The translations under genes were made by a program, and so were the position numbers. Below are positions 42,065 through 51,527 of a stretch of DNA of 64,000 bases, piece after piece; position 1 is the first letter of the stretch; each line of letters begins with the position of its first letter. This DNA comes from Bradyrhizobiaceae bacterium Ga0074131 (GTDB lineage Bacteria > Pseudomonadota > Alphaproteobacteria > Rhizobiales > Xanthobacteraceae), in assembly GCA_001464035.1 (NCBI GenBank), contig LNEC01000004.1:62001-126000 (forward strand), given 5' to 3'. The notes under the pieces are model-generated. The model made no database searches and was not told where the DNA came from. It saw only the letters and a list, made by a program, of their open reading frames with translations.

Positions 42065-43036
42065 TCAGCGCCTGAAGAGCTTCCGGAAAAGCAGCTGCGA
42101 CCGCGGAAACCGGTTGTTGTCGATCTGCGTCGGCCATTGTCCGTCGACGTTGAAATAGGCCGCATAGGCGATCTTGTCCTCATTCTGCGCAAACCAGTCG
42201 CGCATCTGCTGGATGAAGAAAGGGTTGTCGCCGAATTGGCCGACGCCCCATTCCGGGTAGCTCATGAGCTTGCCGCGCCGGGCGGCGAAGTCCCGCTGCC
42301 ATTGCAGGCCGAACGGGGCTTTCAGATAATGCGTGTCCCAGCGCTCCTGGGGAGACCCCTCGTATTTGAAGTCATAGACGTCGAGACCGATGTAATCGAC
42401 CACGTCGTCACCGGGGTAGGCGAGATCGGCCGCCAGTTCCTGAAGTCCCCATCCCGGGCACCAGTCGTATTTGAAGCCGTCCGAATGCCGCCTGAAGATT
42501 CCGACCACGCGCCGGAAGGCGCTGATGTAGTCTGCCTCCTGGCCTTTGGCGAACCAGGGCGAGTCGACCAGATTCATTTCCCAGCCCAGCCGAATGATGG
42601 CGTTCGGCTGGGCCTCGGCAATCGCCCTCGCGGCGGCTTCGAATGCTGCGTCGTGAAGGCCTTCAGCGACATCGGCGAGCGGCGTTCCCTTGACCGTCAG
42701 CGGCATCGACCACACCACGTTTCGCGCCGGGTTGAGCTTCTTCCAGATGCCCGGCACCCAGCTCAACTTGAAAAAGTCCTCCCAGGTATACTGGGCGTAG
42801 AAGTCGACGCCCAGCGCCGATGACGGCGGCTGGTTCAGCCATTGTTCCCAGACCTGCAGCGTGCGTTCGCGGCCGTCGGGCCCCCAGTGGACGAAGGCGC
42901 CGGCAAACTTCGCGGGCATGCGGGCGGCGCTGGTTTCGCCACCGGCCGAGCCTGCTCCGCTCAGCGCCAACACGGCCGCGACAAGTGCCGCGCCGAGAAT
43001 AGCTCGCAGGGCGCCGGCGTGGTCAGTGCGAAACAT
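42065..43036 (-). CDS. Secreted GH26-like glycoside hydrolase
   Basis: A 323-residue protein with a signal peptide (ALRAILGAALVAAVLALSGA) and a TIM-barrel hydrolase domain. IIRLGWEMNLVDSPWF carries a likely acid/base Glu, and LMSYPEWGVGQFGDN carries a likely nucleophile Glu, the arrangement of GH26 mannanases and relatives. The WCPGW and DYIGLDVYDF blocks agree. Substrate cannot be told; since it overlaps the acyltransferase gene and lies near an O-antigen ligase-like gene, it may trim an exported polysaccharide. The ATG at 43036 overlaps that gene's stop by 14 bases. Confidence 0.75.
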   Translation of the reverse strand: MFRTDHAGALRAILGAALVAAVLALSGAGSAGGETSAARMPAKFAGAFVHWGPDGRERTLQVWEQWLNQPPSSALGVDFYAQYTWEDFFKLSWVPGIWKKLNPARNVVWSMPLTVKGTPLADVAEGLHDAAFEAAARAIAEAQPNAIIRLGWEMNLVDSPWFAKGQEADYISAFRRVVGIFRRHSDGFKYDWCPGWGLQELAADLAYPGDDVVDYIGLDVYDFKYEGSPQERWDTHYLKAPFGLQWQRDFAARRGKLMSYPEWGVGQFGDNPFFIQQMRDWFAQNEDKIAYAAYFNVDGQWPTQIDNNRFPRSQLLFRKLFRR

Positions 43037-44921
43037 GGCCTGCTCTCGCCAATTGTCCGGCAAGGCCGGCCGAAAGTCTTCGTCCCACCACCTCGGAGCC
43101 CTTTGCCGTGAGGTGGCCGGCGTCGAATTGCAGGGGAACGTCGCCTTCGGCGAATTCATCGCAGAAAGCGCCACGGCAGACCGCATCGTAGACCGAGAGA
43201 TAGGTTGCTCCCTTCGCGGCGACGATCCGGCCCAAGGCGCGGTCGCGCTCCCGGATCCCGGCCGTGCGGGTGCGGCTCGCGATCGATGGACTGTTGCGCA
43301 GGATTTCGTCGGCCAAGAGTCGCGGCAGAGCGCCGTCATATTCGACGATCGGCCCGAGCACCGCGACGTCGAACCCCCGCGATTTCAGAACCTCGATCGT
43401 ATCGATGAGAGCGGGGACATCCTCGTCCTTCCAGGCGCCGGCGAGCAGGATCCGGTCGACCCGGTTGCCCACCAGGAAATCATCGAAGACGAACTGCATG
43501 AGTTTTGGACAGGCGCGCGTATCCAGCCGCGAGACCGGCAGCACGGCCGGGCGGCATGCACTGGCAGTGGCCTGCATGATGTTCACGGCCGGCATGGCGG
43601 CCGACAGCCCGGACCAGAGATGCGCCGCGTGGCTATCCCCGACGAGAAGGTAGTTGGGCCGTGTCTCGTCTGTGGTCATGCATGTCCGGATATCGAGCTG
43701 CTGGCGGTTGGTCGCCAGATAGCATTGGCCGGAGCGGAAGGCCGTCGAGGGATCGTAGGCGAGATAGGATGCGATCCCCACGACACGCTCGGGGAAGCGG
43801 AACGGTGCGCCGCCGGCGAACAGCACGAGGCCGCAAAGCGCCGCGGCCGAAGCCATCGCGACCGACGCCACGCCGAAAACGGCAGCTCTGGACGTTTCCC
43901 TGGCCTTCGACCGGAAGGGCATCTCGACAAATTTCCATGACAGCCAGGCGACGACGATCGAGACCGCGATCAGCATCATCCCGGTCGCGATACCGGATGC
44001 CTGGGGGAGAAGAAAGGCGTCGGTGCGCTGGAACACGATCAGCGGCCAGTGCCACAAGTACAGCGAATAGGAGATCAGACCGATGAACACCACCGGCCGC
44101 AGCGACAACAGTCGGCCGACCGTCGAAATTCCGTTCTCGCCGGAAGCGATCACCAGCGCGGCCCCGATGCTGGCAAGCGACATCATCAACGGCAGCGGAG
44201 CTGACGGCGATCCCAGGAAAATGGCGCCGAGCAGGAGCAGCATTCCCGCCGCGCCGCAGCTATCCTTCCAGAGGGCGGTTCGCGGCGCCCGAACGAACCC
44301 GATCGACAGCAGCGCGCCGAGCGCCAGCTCCCATGCCCGGAACGGCGTCAGGTAGAACACGAAGGTGGTGTTTCGATGGTTGATGGCGAGCGCCGCCGCA
44401 AACGACAGCGCGGCAGCCACGGCGAACAGCAGCCCGGCTCGCTTCGGCGCGACGCGCCAGCCAAGCAGCATCAGCAAGGGAACGATGAGGTAGAACTGCT
44501 CCTCCACGCCGAGCGACCACGTATGCAGCAGCGGTTTGGTTTCGGCGGGCGCGTCGAAATAGCCGGCCGTGCCGGCGAAGTAGATGTTCGAGACCGAGCC
44601 CACCGCGCTCGCCAGGCTCCTGGCATGGTCCTCGAGTTCCACCGGCATGGCGTAGATGTAGGCCAGAATGCCGGTCGCCAGGAACACGGCGAACAGCGCG
44701 GGCAGGATGCGCAGTATCCGGCGCTTGTAGAAATCCCCCAGCGAGAACGTTCCCTGGCGGATGTCGGCATCGATCATGCCGCAGATCAGATAACCTGAGA
44801 TCACGAAGAAGATATCGACGCCGACGAATCCGCCCGGAAAGCCGGGAATGCCGGCGTGGTAGAGCAGCACCGGAACAACGGCCAGCGCCCGCAGGCCGTC
44901 GATGTCGGCGCGGTATTTCAC
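43023..44921 (-). CDS. OafA/YrhL-type acyltransferase with C-terminal SGNH domain
   Basis: A membrane acyltransferase, about 632 residues, that probably O-acetylates a cell-surface polysaccharide. The N-terminus has YRADIDGLRALAVVPVLLYH, VDIFFVISGYLI and about 10 membrane helices (to about 380). The C-terminal periplasmic SGNH domain has LLVGDSHAAHLWSGL and DAGHLTAKGSE with the catalytic Ser, Asp and His. The best start is GTG 44921 (directly before KYRADIDG), though no Shine-Dalgarno is visible and the frame is open further upstream. Confidence 0.87.
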   Translation of the reverse strand: MKYRADIDGLRALAVVPVLLYHAGIPGFPGGFVGVDIFFVISGYLICGMIDADIRQGTFSLGDFYKRRILRILPALFAVFLATGILAYIYAMPVELEDHARSLASAVGSVSNIYFAGTAGYFDAPAETKPLLHTWSLGVEEQFYLIVPLLMLLGWRVAPKRAGLLFAVAAALSFAAALAINHRNTTFVFYLTPFRAWELALGALLSIGFVRAPRTALWKDSCGAAGMLLLLGAIFLGSPSAPLPLMMSLASIGAALVIASGENGISTVGRLLSLRPVVFIGLISYSLYLWHWPLIVFQRTDAFLLPQASGIATGMMLIAVSIVVAWLSWKFVEMPFRSKARETSRAAVFGVASVAMASAAALCGLVLFAGGAPFRFPERVVGIASYLAYDPSTAFRSGQCYLATNRQQLDIRTCMTTDETRPNYLLVGDSHAAHLWSGLSAAMPAVNIMQATASACRPAVLPVSRLDTRACPKLMQFVFDDFLVGNRVDRILLAGAWKDEDVPALIDTIEVLKSRGFDVAVLGPIVEYDGALPRLLADEILRNSPSIASRTRTAGIRERDRALGRIVAAKGATYLSVYDAVCRGAFCDEFAEGDVPLQFDAGHLTAKGSEVVGRRLSAGLAGQLARAGHVSH

Positions 44922-45206
44922 TGTGGGCTGTGCGTCGCAAATTCGGACATGCCGGACAGTCCGGGTGTGCCGAAACGACCCGGCCCCGCGGCTCTTGCGC
45001 CGCTCGGGATGAAACTGCCGCCGAAATTGAACCTTATTGCCATTTACTTCACACGTTTCGTCATGGGGTCGCGCCGCGTGGCAAGGATTGCAATAACCGG
45101 TCCAGCGCGCCTTCGCGGTCCGGATGGCTAAGAGCGGGCAGTTAACCGACTTGAGAACATTGCGACCTCGCAACGATCGTCCGCGCTATAAGTCAAGCCG
45201 GGAGAA

Positions 45207-46625
45207 ATGACGCCCGACGCACCGGTGCATTGTTCTCACATCGCGCCGATCAGGACGAAACGTCGTCGTGATAACCGCAACCGACAGCAGCCAGCGAGCC
45301 TTGCCGTGAACAGGGTGTCCAACCCGTTGATCGAGACGCCGATCGCTCGCGAGGTCGGCCGAATTCAAGTCGCGCAACTGTTGCGCTGCGCGCTGTTCAT
45401 CGCCGTGATGCTGCTGATCTGGATTTCGCTGCAGCCTTTCGCCGATCTTGGCAACGCCACCAAGGTCGATGCCGCCGCGGGACGCGGTCCGACCTATGCC
45501 TTGTTCGGGTTCCTCGCCGTGCTCTCGCTGTTGCTGGTGGCGCCACGGCATGCGGAAGCGCTTCGTTCGTTCGTATCGGCGCCCTATATCCTGTTCGGAT
45601 GCTGGATCTGCATCAATCTCGTGATGTCCCGCGATCCCGCCGCCTCGATGCAGCGATTTGTTCTGACGGCCTGCGTCTTCGTGGTCGCCGCGACGGTGCT
45701 GTTGCTACCGGCGACCGCGCGCGAATTCAATCGATGGCTCGGCGTCGCGGTTCTGACGTTTCTGGCGGTCTGCTACTTCGGCGTCATGATGACGCCGGGC
45801 CTCGCCGTTCACCAGGCCACCGATATCTATGAGTATCACCTGGCCGGGGATTGGCGCGGTGTTTTCGATCACAAGAACACCGCGTCCGCTGTCATGGCGA
45901 TGCTGGTCTTTGTTGGAATCTACCTGACACGATCGGGGGCGGCGCTGGCCGGGCCGCTGATCTCGGGCCTTTCGGTCATTTTCCTGTTCTTCACCGGAGG
46001 CAAGAGCGCGACCGCGCTCTGCATTCTCATTCTCGTTCTCGCCGGACTGGTGTCGGCGGCAAGAACCTTCCGGTTCCGGGCGGTCCTGTGCTTGCTGCCC
46101 CTGATCGTGCTGAATCTCCTGAGTATCGGAACCGTGGTAAGTCCGGCGCTGGCGGCCATCGCCAGATCGCTTCCTTTCGACACCAGCTTCACCGGGCGCG
46201 ACGAAGTCTGGAAATTCGCCTTCGCGTCAATCGGCCAGCGACCGTTCTTCGGCTACGGCTATTTCGCGTTCTGGGGCAGTGACTATGTGCGGGACGTCGA
46301 TCCCGGCGAGGCCATCAACGACTGGGTGCTGATCGCGTCGCACAGCCATAACGGCTACCTGGATTCCGCGCTGGCGCTGGGCATTCCAGGCCTGTTGCTG
46401 ATGCTGGCACTGCTGCTGGTTGTCCCGCTCAGGAATTATCATCTCGCGGCGGAGCCGGGCGGGCCAACGCCGCTTGCCAACATGTTCCTGCGGATCTGGC
46501 TGTTCGGGATCTATCTCGCGTCGCTGGAGAGCTTCTTTCTCGATCGCACCGATCCGATATGGTTCACCTTCCTGGTGGCGGTGATCGGCCTGCATTATTT
46601 GTCGCGGTTTCGAACGACGTCATAG
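45207..46625 (+). CDS. O-antigen ligase / polymerase-like membrane protein
   Basis: A polytopic protein of up to 472 residues with about 10-12 membrane helices and the Wzy_C/WaaL signature region: SFTGRDEVWKFAFASIGQRP, FGYGYFAFWG and the His in SHSHNGYLDSALALGIPG. Such proteins ligate or polymerise polysaccharide units at the periplasmic face. ATG 45207 follows GGGAGAA; a GTG at 45306 is an alternative because the first 33 residues are not conserved-looking. It diverges from the acyltransferase across about 285 bases with no other recognised feature. Confidence 0.85.
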   Translation: MTPDAPVHCSHIAPIRTKRRRDNRNRQQPASLAVNRVSNPLIETPIAREVGRIQVAQLLRCALFIAVMLLIWISLQPFADLGNATKVDAAAGRGPTYALFGFLAVLSLLLVAPRHAEALRSFVSAPYILFGCWICINLVMSRDPAASMQRFVLTACVFVVAATVLLLPATAREFNRWLGVAVLTFLAVCYFGVMMTPGLAVHQATDIYEYHLAGDWRGVFDHKNTASAVMAMLVFVGIYLTRSGAALAGPLISGLSVIFLFFTGGKSATALCILILVLAGLVSAARTFRFRAVLCLLPLIVLNLLSIGTVVSPALAAIARSLPFDTSFTGRDEVWKFAFASIGQRPFFGYGYFAFWGSDYVRDVDPGEAINDWVLIASHSHNGYLDSALALGIPGLLLMLALLLVVPLRNYHLAAEPGGPTPLANMFLRIWLFGIYLASLESFFLDRTDPIWFTFLVAVIGLHYLSRFRTTS

Positions 46626-46837
46626 CGCATCGCGATTAACCCTTGTTATGGGCCGCTGGGCCGCGACCGATAGTAGTCGTGCTGGATGTGGTGCGCGGCA
46701 ACGCATTGCTGCCGATATCTAGCCGTGAACAGGAGAGCACGGGTCCCAGCCGCTGATTCGGGCGCGGTTCGTTCCGCTCGCGTTCCAAATCTTAAACCAC
46801 GCCGGTTGGGCGTTGCATTGTGGCACAGCCGGCAGGA

Positions 46838-47062
46838 TCAGGACCGCGCGCGAGCGCCGGCAGCGGGAAGGCGCCAGCCGACCACCGTGGCCTCGACGGT
46901 GCCGCCGGATTCGTTGTTGCGCCATTCGCCATCGATGAAGCGGCAGGCGAATGGCAGTTGATACGTGCCGCTGTGATCCTCGCAAAGCACCTGAACCGGC
47001 TGATCCGGCGGCGGTTCGCCGTCGCCATTGAACTCGGCCAGCCGTCGTTCGCGCGTTGCCAT
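46838..47062 (-). CDS. Small soluble hypothetical protein
   Basis: A 74-residue frame from ATG 47062 with a strong CAGGAG Shine-Dalgarno. It reads PVQVLCEDHSGTYQLPFACR, FIDGEWRNNESGGTVEATVV, strand-rich with one central Cys pair. Good codon use and ribosome site support a real gene; I do not recognise the family. Longer versions starting at 47149 extend into sequence without support. It is divergent from the coiled-coil protein at 47249. Confidence 0.6.
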   Translation of the reverse strand: MATRERRLAEFNGDGEPPPDQPVQVLCEDHSGTYQLPFACRFIDGEWRNNESGGTVEATVVGWRLPAAGARARS

Positions 47063-47248
47063 TCCGTAATTCTCCTGCAGGGACCCGCCGGCGCCTCGGT
47101 TCCGGTTCCGCGCCCTCGAGCGCCTTGCGCCGGGTGAGTTTCGGCGCAAACCTCAACGCGCGAATGAGGTTTCAGTATGGTATCGTCGGCGGCCGGCGCC
47201 ACCTCGCAACAAATTGACCGCGCGCCCGCGCTTGAAAGAGGGATTTCG

Positions 47249-47596
47249 ATGATTGGCCGGATCGTTCTCGTCGCGTCGGCGCTTCTGGCGCTCAGCCCTG
47301 TGACTCCTGCGCAAGCCCAGGACGTTCCCGGCATCGAGATCTGCACCGTCGAAAAGACCATGGAGCGGCGCACCAGCTGCCTGCAGAGCAATGTCGACTT
47401 CCTGATGAAGACCATCGCCAAGCTCGGCGGCGACCATCAACAGAAGTTGGATGCCGCCAACCGCCAGATCGATGGCCTGAAGGGCGCGGTCGCGTCATTG
47501 CAGAAGACCGTGACCGATCTGCAGGCGACGCAAAAGACGGCTGACGATTCGAAAAAGAAGGTGGATGCGCCGGCGGCGAAGGATGGCGTGAAGTAG
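47249..47596 (+). CDS. Periplasmic coiled-coil protein
   Basis: A 115-residue protein with a signal peptide (MIGRIVLVASALLALSPVTP, cleavage likely after AQA), a two-Cys segment (ICTVEKTMERRTSCLQSNVD) that may form a disulfide, and a C-terminal coiled coil (about 60-95, KLDAANRQIDGLKGAVASLQ) followed by a Lys-rich tail. No catalytic motif. The ATG follows AGAGGGA. Function unknown. Confidence 0.7.
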   Translation: MIGRIVLVASALLALSPVTPAQAQDVPGIEICTVEKTMERRTSCLQSNVDFLMKTIAKLGGDHQQKLDAANRQIDGLKGAVASLQKTVTDLQATQKTADDSKKKVDAPAAKDGVK

Positions 47597-47617
47597 CATC
47601 TTGCCGGCGGCCAGCGC

Positions 47618-48724
47618 TCAGGCGACGCGATAACGCTCCATCACCTCCTTATCAGGCTCGCAGCCGAGCCCAGGCCCCTCCGGCACCGCCATGTTGCCGC
47701 TGCCATCGGCGTCGATGCGGCCGCGCCAGAGGCATGCCGCGCGCTTCATGTAGAACACTTCGATGAAGCTGCCGTCGTCGCGCACCGACATGAGTTGCAG
47801 TGTCGCGAGCAGCCCGGGGCCGAAATAGGGAGAATGCGGCGCGAGCCGGACACCAAGTTCGTCGGCCAGCGCGGCGATCTTCAGGTATTCGGTCACGCCG
47901 CCGACCTTGGTGACCGAGGGCTGGGCATGGCTCACGGCGCCCGCGCTCATCATCTGCCTGAATTGATGGACCGTGCAGGCATTCTCGCCCGCGGCGATGT
48001 TCAAACCGCCCTTCGATCGCACCTCCGCCAGGGTGGCAAAATCTTCCGGCGGCCAGACCGGTTCTTCCAGGAACATCGGCGCCGCCGCCCGGCAGGCCTG
48101 GGCGAAAGCGATCGCGGCCGGTCCATCGAGCGGACAGTTCATGTCGACCATCAGCGGTACGCCGGCGCCGATGGCCTGCCGTGCCGCGAACACCGCCGCT
48201 GTGGTGGTCTCGTGCAGCTTGATCGCGGTGTAACCCCGCCGCAGCGCGGTCCGGCATTCCTCCGCCACCTGCTCCGGCGCGCCGATCCGCAGCAGGCTGG
48301 CGTAAGCGGGAACTTGCGGCCGCTTGCATGCGCCGATCAGCCGATGCAACGGCACGCTTTGCACCCGTGCGGCAAGGTCCCATAGCGCGATGTCGAGCCC
48401 GGAGATCGCAAACATCGTAATGCCGTAACGGCCGAACAGATGCAGATTGCGCTGGATGTTTTCCATGAAGGCGGGAATGCCTGCAGCATCGGGCACCTGC
48501 TGGCCCCTGGCCTGCGGCGCGACCATCTCGTCGATGGCGGCGCAGGTGGTCTTCGCGCAGACGTAGCTGAAAGCGTCGCCCCAGCCGGTGAGACCGCTGT
48601 CGGTCGATACCTCGACGACCACGATATCGAGCGCGGCGATCGCCGAGGCGCCCTGCTTGAAGCTGCCCGCGCCCGCGTCATAGGGAATGCGGATGTGGTG
48701 AGCGCGGACATCGGTGATGAGCAT
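47618..48724 (-). CDS. Enolase-superfamily enzyme (mandelate racemase/dehydratase group)
   Basis: Abstracts a proton alpha to a carboxylate; members are mostly acid-sugar dehydratases or racemases. The 368-residue product has an N-terminal capping domain and barrel ligands Asp in PLMVDMNCPLD, Glu in PMFLEEPVWPPED and Glu in NIAAGENACT. HSPYFGPG carries the His base. The usual KxK base motif reads K-L-H in GYTAIKLHET, as in some subgroups. Its neighbours (SMP-30 lactonase, GMC dehydrogenase) suggest a sugar acid as substrate. The ATG at 48724 follows AGAGGG. Confidence 0.85.
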   Translation of the reverse strand: MLITDVRAHHIRIPYDAGAGSFKQGASAIAALDIVVVEVSTDSGLTGWGDAFSYVCAKTTCAAIDEMVAPQARGQQVPDAAGIPAFMENIQRNLHLFGRYGITMFAISGLDIALWDLAARVQSVPLHRLIGACKRPQVPAYASLLRIGAPEQVAEECRTALRRGYTAIKLHETTTAAVFAARQAIGAGVPLMVDMNCPLDGPAAIAFAQACRAAAPMFLEEPVWPPEDFATLAEVRSKGGLNIAAGENACTVHQFRQMMSAGAVSHAQPSVTKVGGVTEYLKIAALADELGVRLAPHSPYFGPGLLATLQLMSVRDDGSFIEVFYMKRAACLWRGRIDADGSGNMAVPEGPGLGCEPDKEVMERYRVA

Positions 48725-48850
48725 GGCGCGACCCTCTTGGAAAAACGGGGGGTAGTCGGCCCGATCATAGAGCAGGCGCCGCAAAACCGCCTGCCTTTCT
48801 TGTCGCTGTTTACAAGGAGGAGGGTGAACAACGAGAGCAAGGACTGTCAA

Positions 48851-49738
48851 ATGAAGCGCGCGCCGGGCCATCATGATGCGAACGCTTCGAGAAGGCCTTT
48901 GTCCATGAACCCTGCCCAGAAGGCGCTCTGGTTTATCGAAAGTCACCTGTCCAGCGCGCTGACGCTGGACGAGATCGCCGGCAAAGCCGGAGTCTCGCGC
49001 TTCCATTTGGTGCGGGCATTCGCTGCCGCGACGGGTTTCTCCGTCATGCGTTACGTGCGTGCGCGGCGTCTGACCGAGGCGGCGCGGGCCCTTGCCGGCG
49101 GCGCGCCGGATATTCTCGCCCTCGCGCTGGACGCGGATTACGGCTCTCACGAAGCATTCACCCGCGCGTTCCGCGACCATTTCGGGCTCACGCCCGAGGC
49201 GGTCCGCAGTTCGACCCGTCTTGATCACCTCATGCTTCAGGAGCCGATCGTCATGGATTCAACCGTCATCGACACCCTTCCGGCGCCGCGTTTTGAGACC
49301 GGCAAGCCGCTTCTCGTCGCCGGCATCAGCGAGCGTTACAGCTGCGAAGGCGCCGCCGCCATTCCCGGCCAGTGGCAGCGCTTTCACCAGTCGGTCGATC
49401 ACATTCCCGGCCGGATCGGCAAGGTGGCTTACGGCGTCTGCTGCAATGGCGACGACGCCGGAAACTTCGACTATATCGCCGGCGTCGAAGTGTTGGATTT
49501 CTCCGACCTGCCGCGCGAATTCAGCAGCATTCGCATCCCCGGGCAGAGGTATGCGATCTTTGCCCACCGCGACCACATCTCGGGTATCCGCCGCACCGTC
49601 AACACGATCTGGAATCACTGGCTCCCGGCGTCCGGGATGAAGGCCGCGGACGCGCCCAGCTTCGAGCGCTATGACGAGGCGTTCGATCCGCTGACCGGCA
49701 ATGGCGGCCTCGAAATCTGGATACCTGTCGCGCAGTAG
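48851..49738 (+). CDS. AraC-type HTH fused to GyrI-like effector-binding domain
   Basis: A 295-residue regulator. The N-terminal AraC DNA-binding domain (about 20-115) includes LTLDEIAGKAGVSRFHLVRA and DYGSHEAFTRAFRDHFGLTP. The C-terminal GyrI/SOUL-type small-molecule domain (about 150-295) includes GQWQRFHQSVDHIPGR and the terminal GGLEIWIPV. It diverges from the enolase-superfamily gene and may control it. Starts at ATG 48851 (after AAGGA) or 48905 (MNPAQKALW) are both reasonable. Confidence 0.88.
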   Translation: MKRAPGHHDANASRRPLSMNPAQKALWFIESHLSSALTLDEIAGKAGVSRFHLVRAFAAATGFSVMRYVRARRLTEAARALAGGAPDILALALDADYGSHEAFTRAFRDHFGLTPEAVRSSTRLDHLMLQEPIVMDSTVIDTLPAPRFETGKPLLVAGISERYSCEGAAAIPGQWQRFHQSVDHIPGRIGKVAYGVCCNGDDAGNFDYIAGVEVLDFSDLPREFSSIRIPGQRYAIFAHRDHISGIRRTVNTIWNHWLPASGMKAADAPSFERYDEAFDPLTGNGGLEIWIPVAQ

Positions 49739-49883
49739 GTTGCGCGGGGCTGCCCTGCGCGGCCGGCCAGCCTGACATTGCTTGGCAAGCGATATCTACT
49801 TTGCCATAACATGCGCAACGAAAGCGTTGCGCGTGCGGAATGAGCCTGGGCTCCGCCTGCAGCCATAAGAAGCGGGGGATTCC

Positions 49884-50810
49884 ATGTCCAATATTCGCGT
49901 TCTCGCCACCGGTCTCGAGTTTCCCGAAGGACCGGTGGTGATGCCGGACGGCTCCGTGGTGCTGGTCGAAATCCGCGGCCGCCGGCTGACCCGGGTCTGG
50001 CCGGACGGCCGCAAGGAAGTGGTCGCGGAGATTCCGGGCGGCCCCAATGGCGCGGCACTCGGCCCCGACGGCAAGATGTACATCTGCAACAATGGCGGCT
50101 TCAGCTGGATTCCGACCCGCAATATGATCATGCCGGGCCCGCAGCCCGACGATTATCTCGGCGGCTCGATCCAGCGGGTCGATCTGCAGAGCGGCAAGGT
50201 CGAGACGGTCGTTTCCAAGTGCGGCGAGCACGCGTTGCGGGGGCCGAACGACCTCGTGTTCGACAGGCATGGCGGCCTGTGGTTCTCCGAACTCGGCAAG
50301 CGCCGCGCCCGCGAGATGGATGTCGGCGGGATGTATTACCTCAAGCCCGGCATGAAGGAGATCGTCGAGGTGGTGCATGGCGTGCTGCCGGCCAATGGCA
50401 TCGGCCTCTCGCCGGACGAGAGCACCGTCTACATCGCGGAGACGCCGACGGCCCGGCTGTGGGCGTACGAAATTGCCGAACCCGGCACGCTGAAGCCGCG
50501 CGACGTGATCTATCGCGGCGAGCGCGGCAAGCCGATCTGCGGTCTCGGCGGCTACCAGATGTTCGACTCGCTGGCCGTCGAGGCCAATGGCAATATCTGC
50601 GTCGCCACGCTTGTCTCGGGCTGCATCTCCGTGATCGCGCCGGATGGCGCCCTGGTCGAGCAGGTGCCGACCGGCGACCGCGTTACCACCAACATCGCCT
50701 TCGGCGGCCCCGAGCTGAAGACCGCCTACATCACGCTGTCCGGCAAGGGCGAACTGATCGCGATGGACTGGGCCCGGCCCGGCCTGGCGCTGAATTTCTT
50801 GAACAAGTGA
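49884..50810 (+). CDS. SMP-30/gluconolactonase-family protein
   Basis: A 308-residue six-bladed beta-propeller, probably a sugar lactonase with a bound divalent metal. It has LEFPEGPVVMPDGSVVLVEI (metal Glu), GGPNGAALGPDGKMYICNNG, RGPNDLVFDRHGGLWFSELG, ANGIGLSPDESTVYIAET and DSLAVEANGNICVA, in family order. The start follows GGGGGA. It is first in a run with a GNAT gene and a GMC oxidoreductase. It could hydrolyse the lactone made by the latter. Confidence 0.9.
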   Translation: MSNIRVLATGLEFPEGPVVMPDGSVVLVEIRGRRLTRVWPDGRKEVVAEIPGGPNGAALGPDGKMYICNNGGFSWIPTRNMIMPGPQPDDYLGGSIQRVDLQSGKVETVVSKCGEHALRGPNDLVFDRHGGLWFSELGKRRAREMDVGGMYYLKPGMKEIVEVVHGVLPANGIGLSPDESTVYIAETPTARLWAYEIAEPGTLKPRDVIYRGERGKPICGLGGYQMFDSLAVEANGNICVATLVSGCISVIAPDGALVEQVPTGDRVTTNIAFGGPELKTAYITLSGKGELIAMDWARPGLALNFLNK

Positions 50811-50816
50811 GGATTC

Positions 50817-50893
50817 GTCATTGCGAGCGAAGCGAAGCAATCCATCTTGCCCGGCAAAGAAAGAATGGATTGCTTCGCTGCGCTCGCAATGAC
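50817..50893. repeat. Dispersed palindromic repeat, copy 2
   Basis: GTCATTGCGAGCGAAGCGAA at the left is matched in reverse by TTCGCTGCGCTCGCAATGAC at the right, making a long near-perfect stem around a short centre. Same family as 39525-39615. It occupies the gap between the SMP-30 and GNAT genes and may form a hairpin in their message. Confidence 0.88.
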
Positions 50894-50916
50894 CGCATAG
50901 AGAGCGGAGTACTGAA

Positions 50917-51510
50917 ATGCCCTGGCCTGAACCGGTAACCCTTGGTGGCGCGCATGCGCAGCTAAAGCCGCTGTCCGCGGAGCATTGCGACGGGCTGACC
51001 GAGGCGGTGCGGGACGGCGAGCTGTGGAAACTCTGGTACACTTTCGTCCCCAGGGCCGAGGACATGCGCAAGGAAATCGACCGCCGGCTCGGATTGCAGG
51101 CCGCGGGGTCGATGCTGCCGTTCACGGTGTTCGACGCCGACGGCAGGATCGCGGGCATGACGACCTACATGAACGTCGACGCTCCGAACCGGCGGGTCGA
51201 AATCGGCTCGACCTGGTACGCCAGGCGCGTGCAGCGCAGCGCGCTCAACACCCAGTGCAAACTGCTGCTGCTCGGCCATGCGTTCGAGCAGCTCGATTGC
51301 ATCGCGGTAGAGTTCCGCACCCATTTCTTCAATCACCAGAGCCGGCGCGGCATCGAACGTCTCGGCGCCAAGCAGGACGGCATCCTGCGCAACCATCAGA
51401 TTGCGCCGAACGGGACGTTGCGCGACACTGTGGTCTACAGCATCATCGCGACCGAATGGCCGACCGTGAAAGCGCATCTGAATTATCAACTCAACGAGAA
51501 GACGCGGTAG
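50917..51510 (+). CDS. GNAT acetyltransferase (RimJ/RimL-like)
   Basis: A 197-residue acetyltransferase with HAQLKPLSAEHCDGL near the N-terminus, MTTYMNVDAPNRRVEIGSTW in the middle, then KLLLLGHAFEQLDCIAVEFR, THFFNHQSRRGIERLGAKQD, the usual RimJ-like acetyl-CoA-binding layout. It may modify a protein N-terminus, an antibiotic or small molecule. It follows the palindromic repeat and precedes the GMC gene by 17 bases, with GGAG upstream of its ATG. Confidence 0.88.
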   Translation: MPWPEPVTLGGAHAQLKPLSAEHCDGLTEAVRDGELWKLWYTFVPRAEDMRKEIDRRLGLQAAGSMLPFTVFDADGRIAGMTTYMNVDAPNRRVEIGSTWYARRVQRSALNTQCKLLLLGHAFEQLDCIAVEFRTHFFNHQSRRGIERLGAKQDGILRNHQIAPNGTLRDTVVYSIIATEWPTVKAHLNYQLNEKTR

Positions 51511-51527
51511 CGTCCCTAGAAGGCAAG

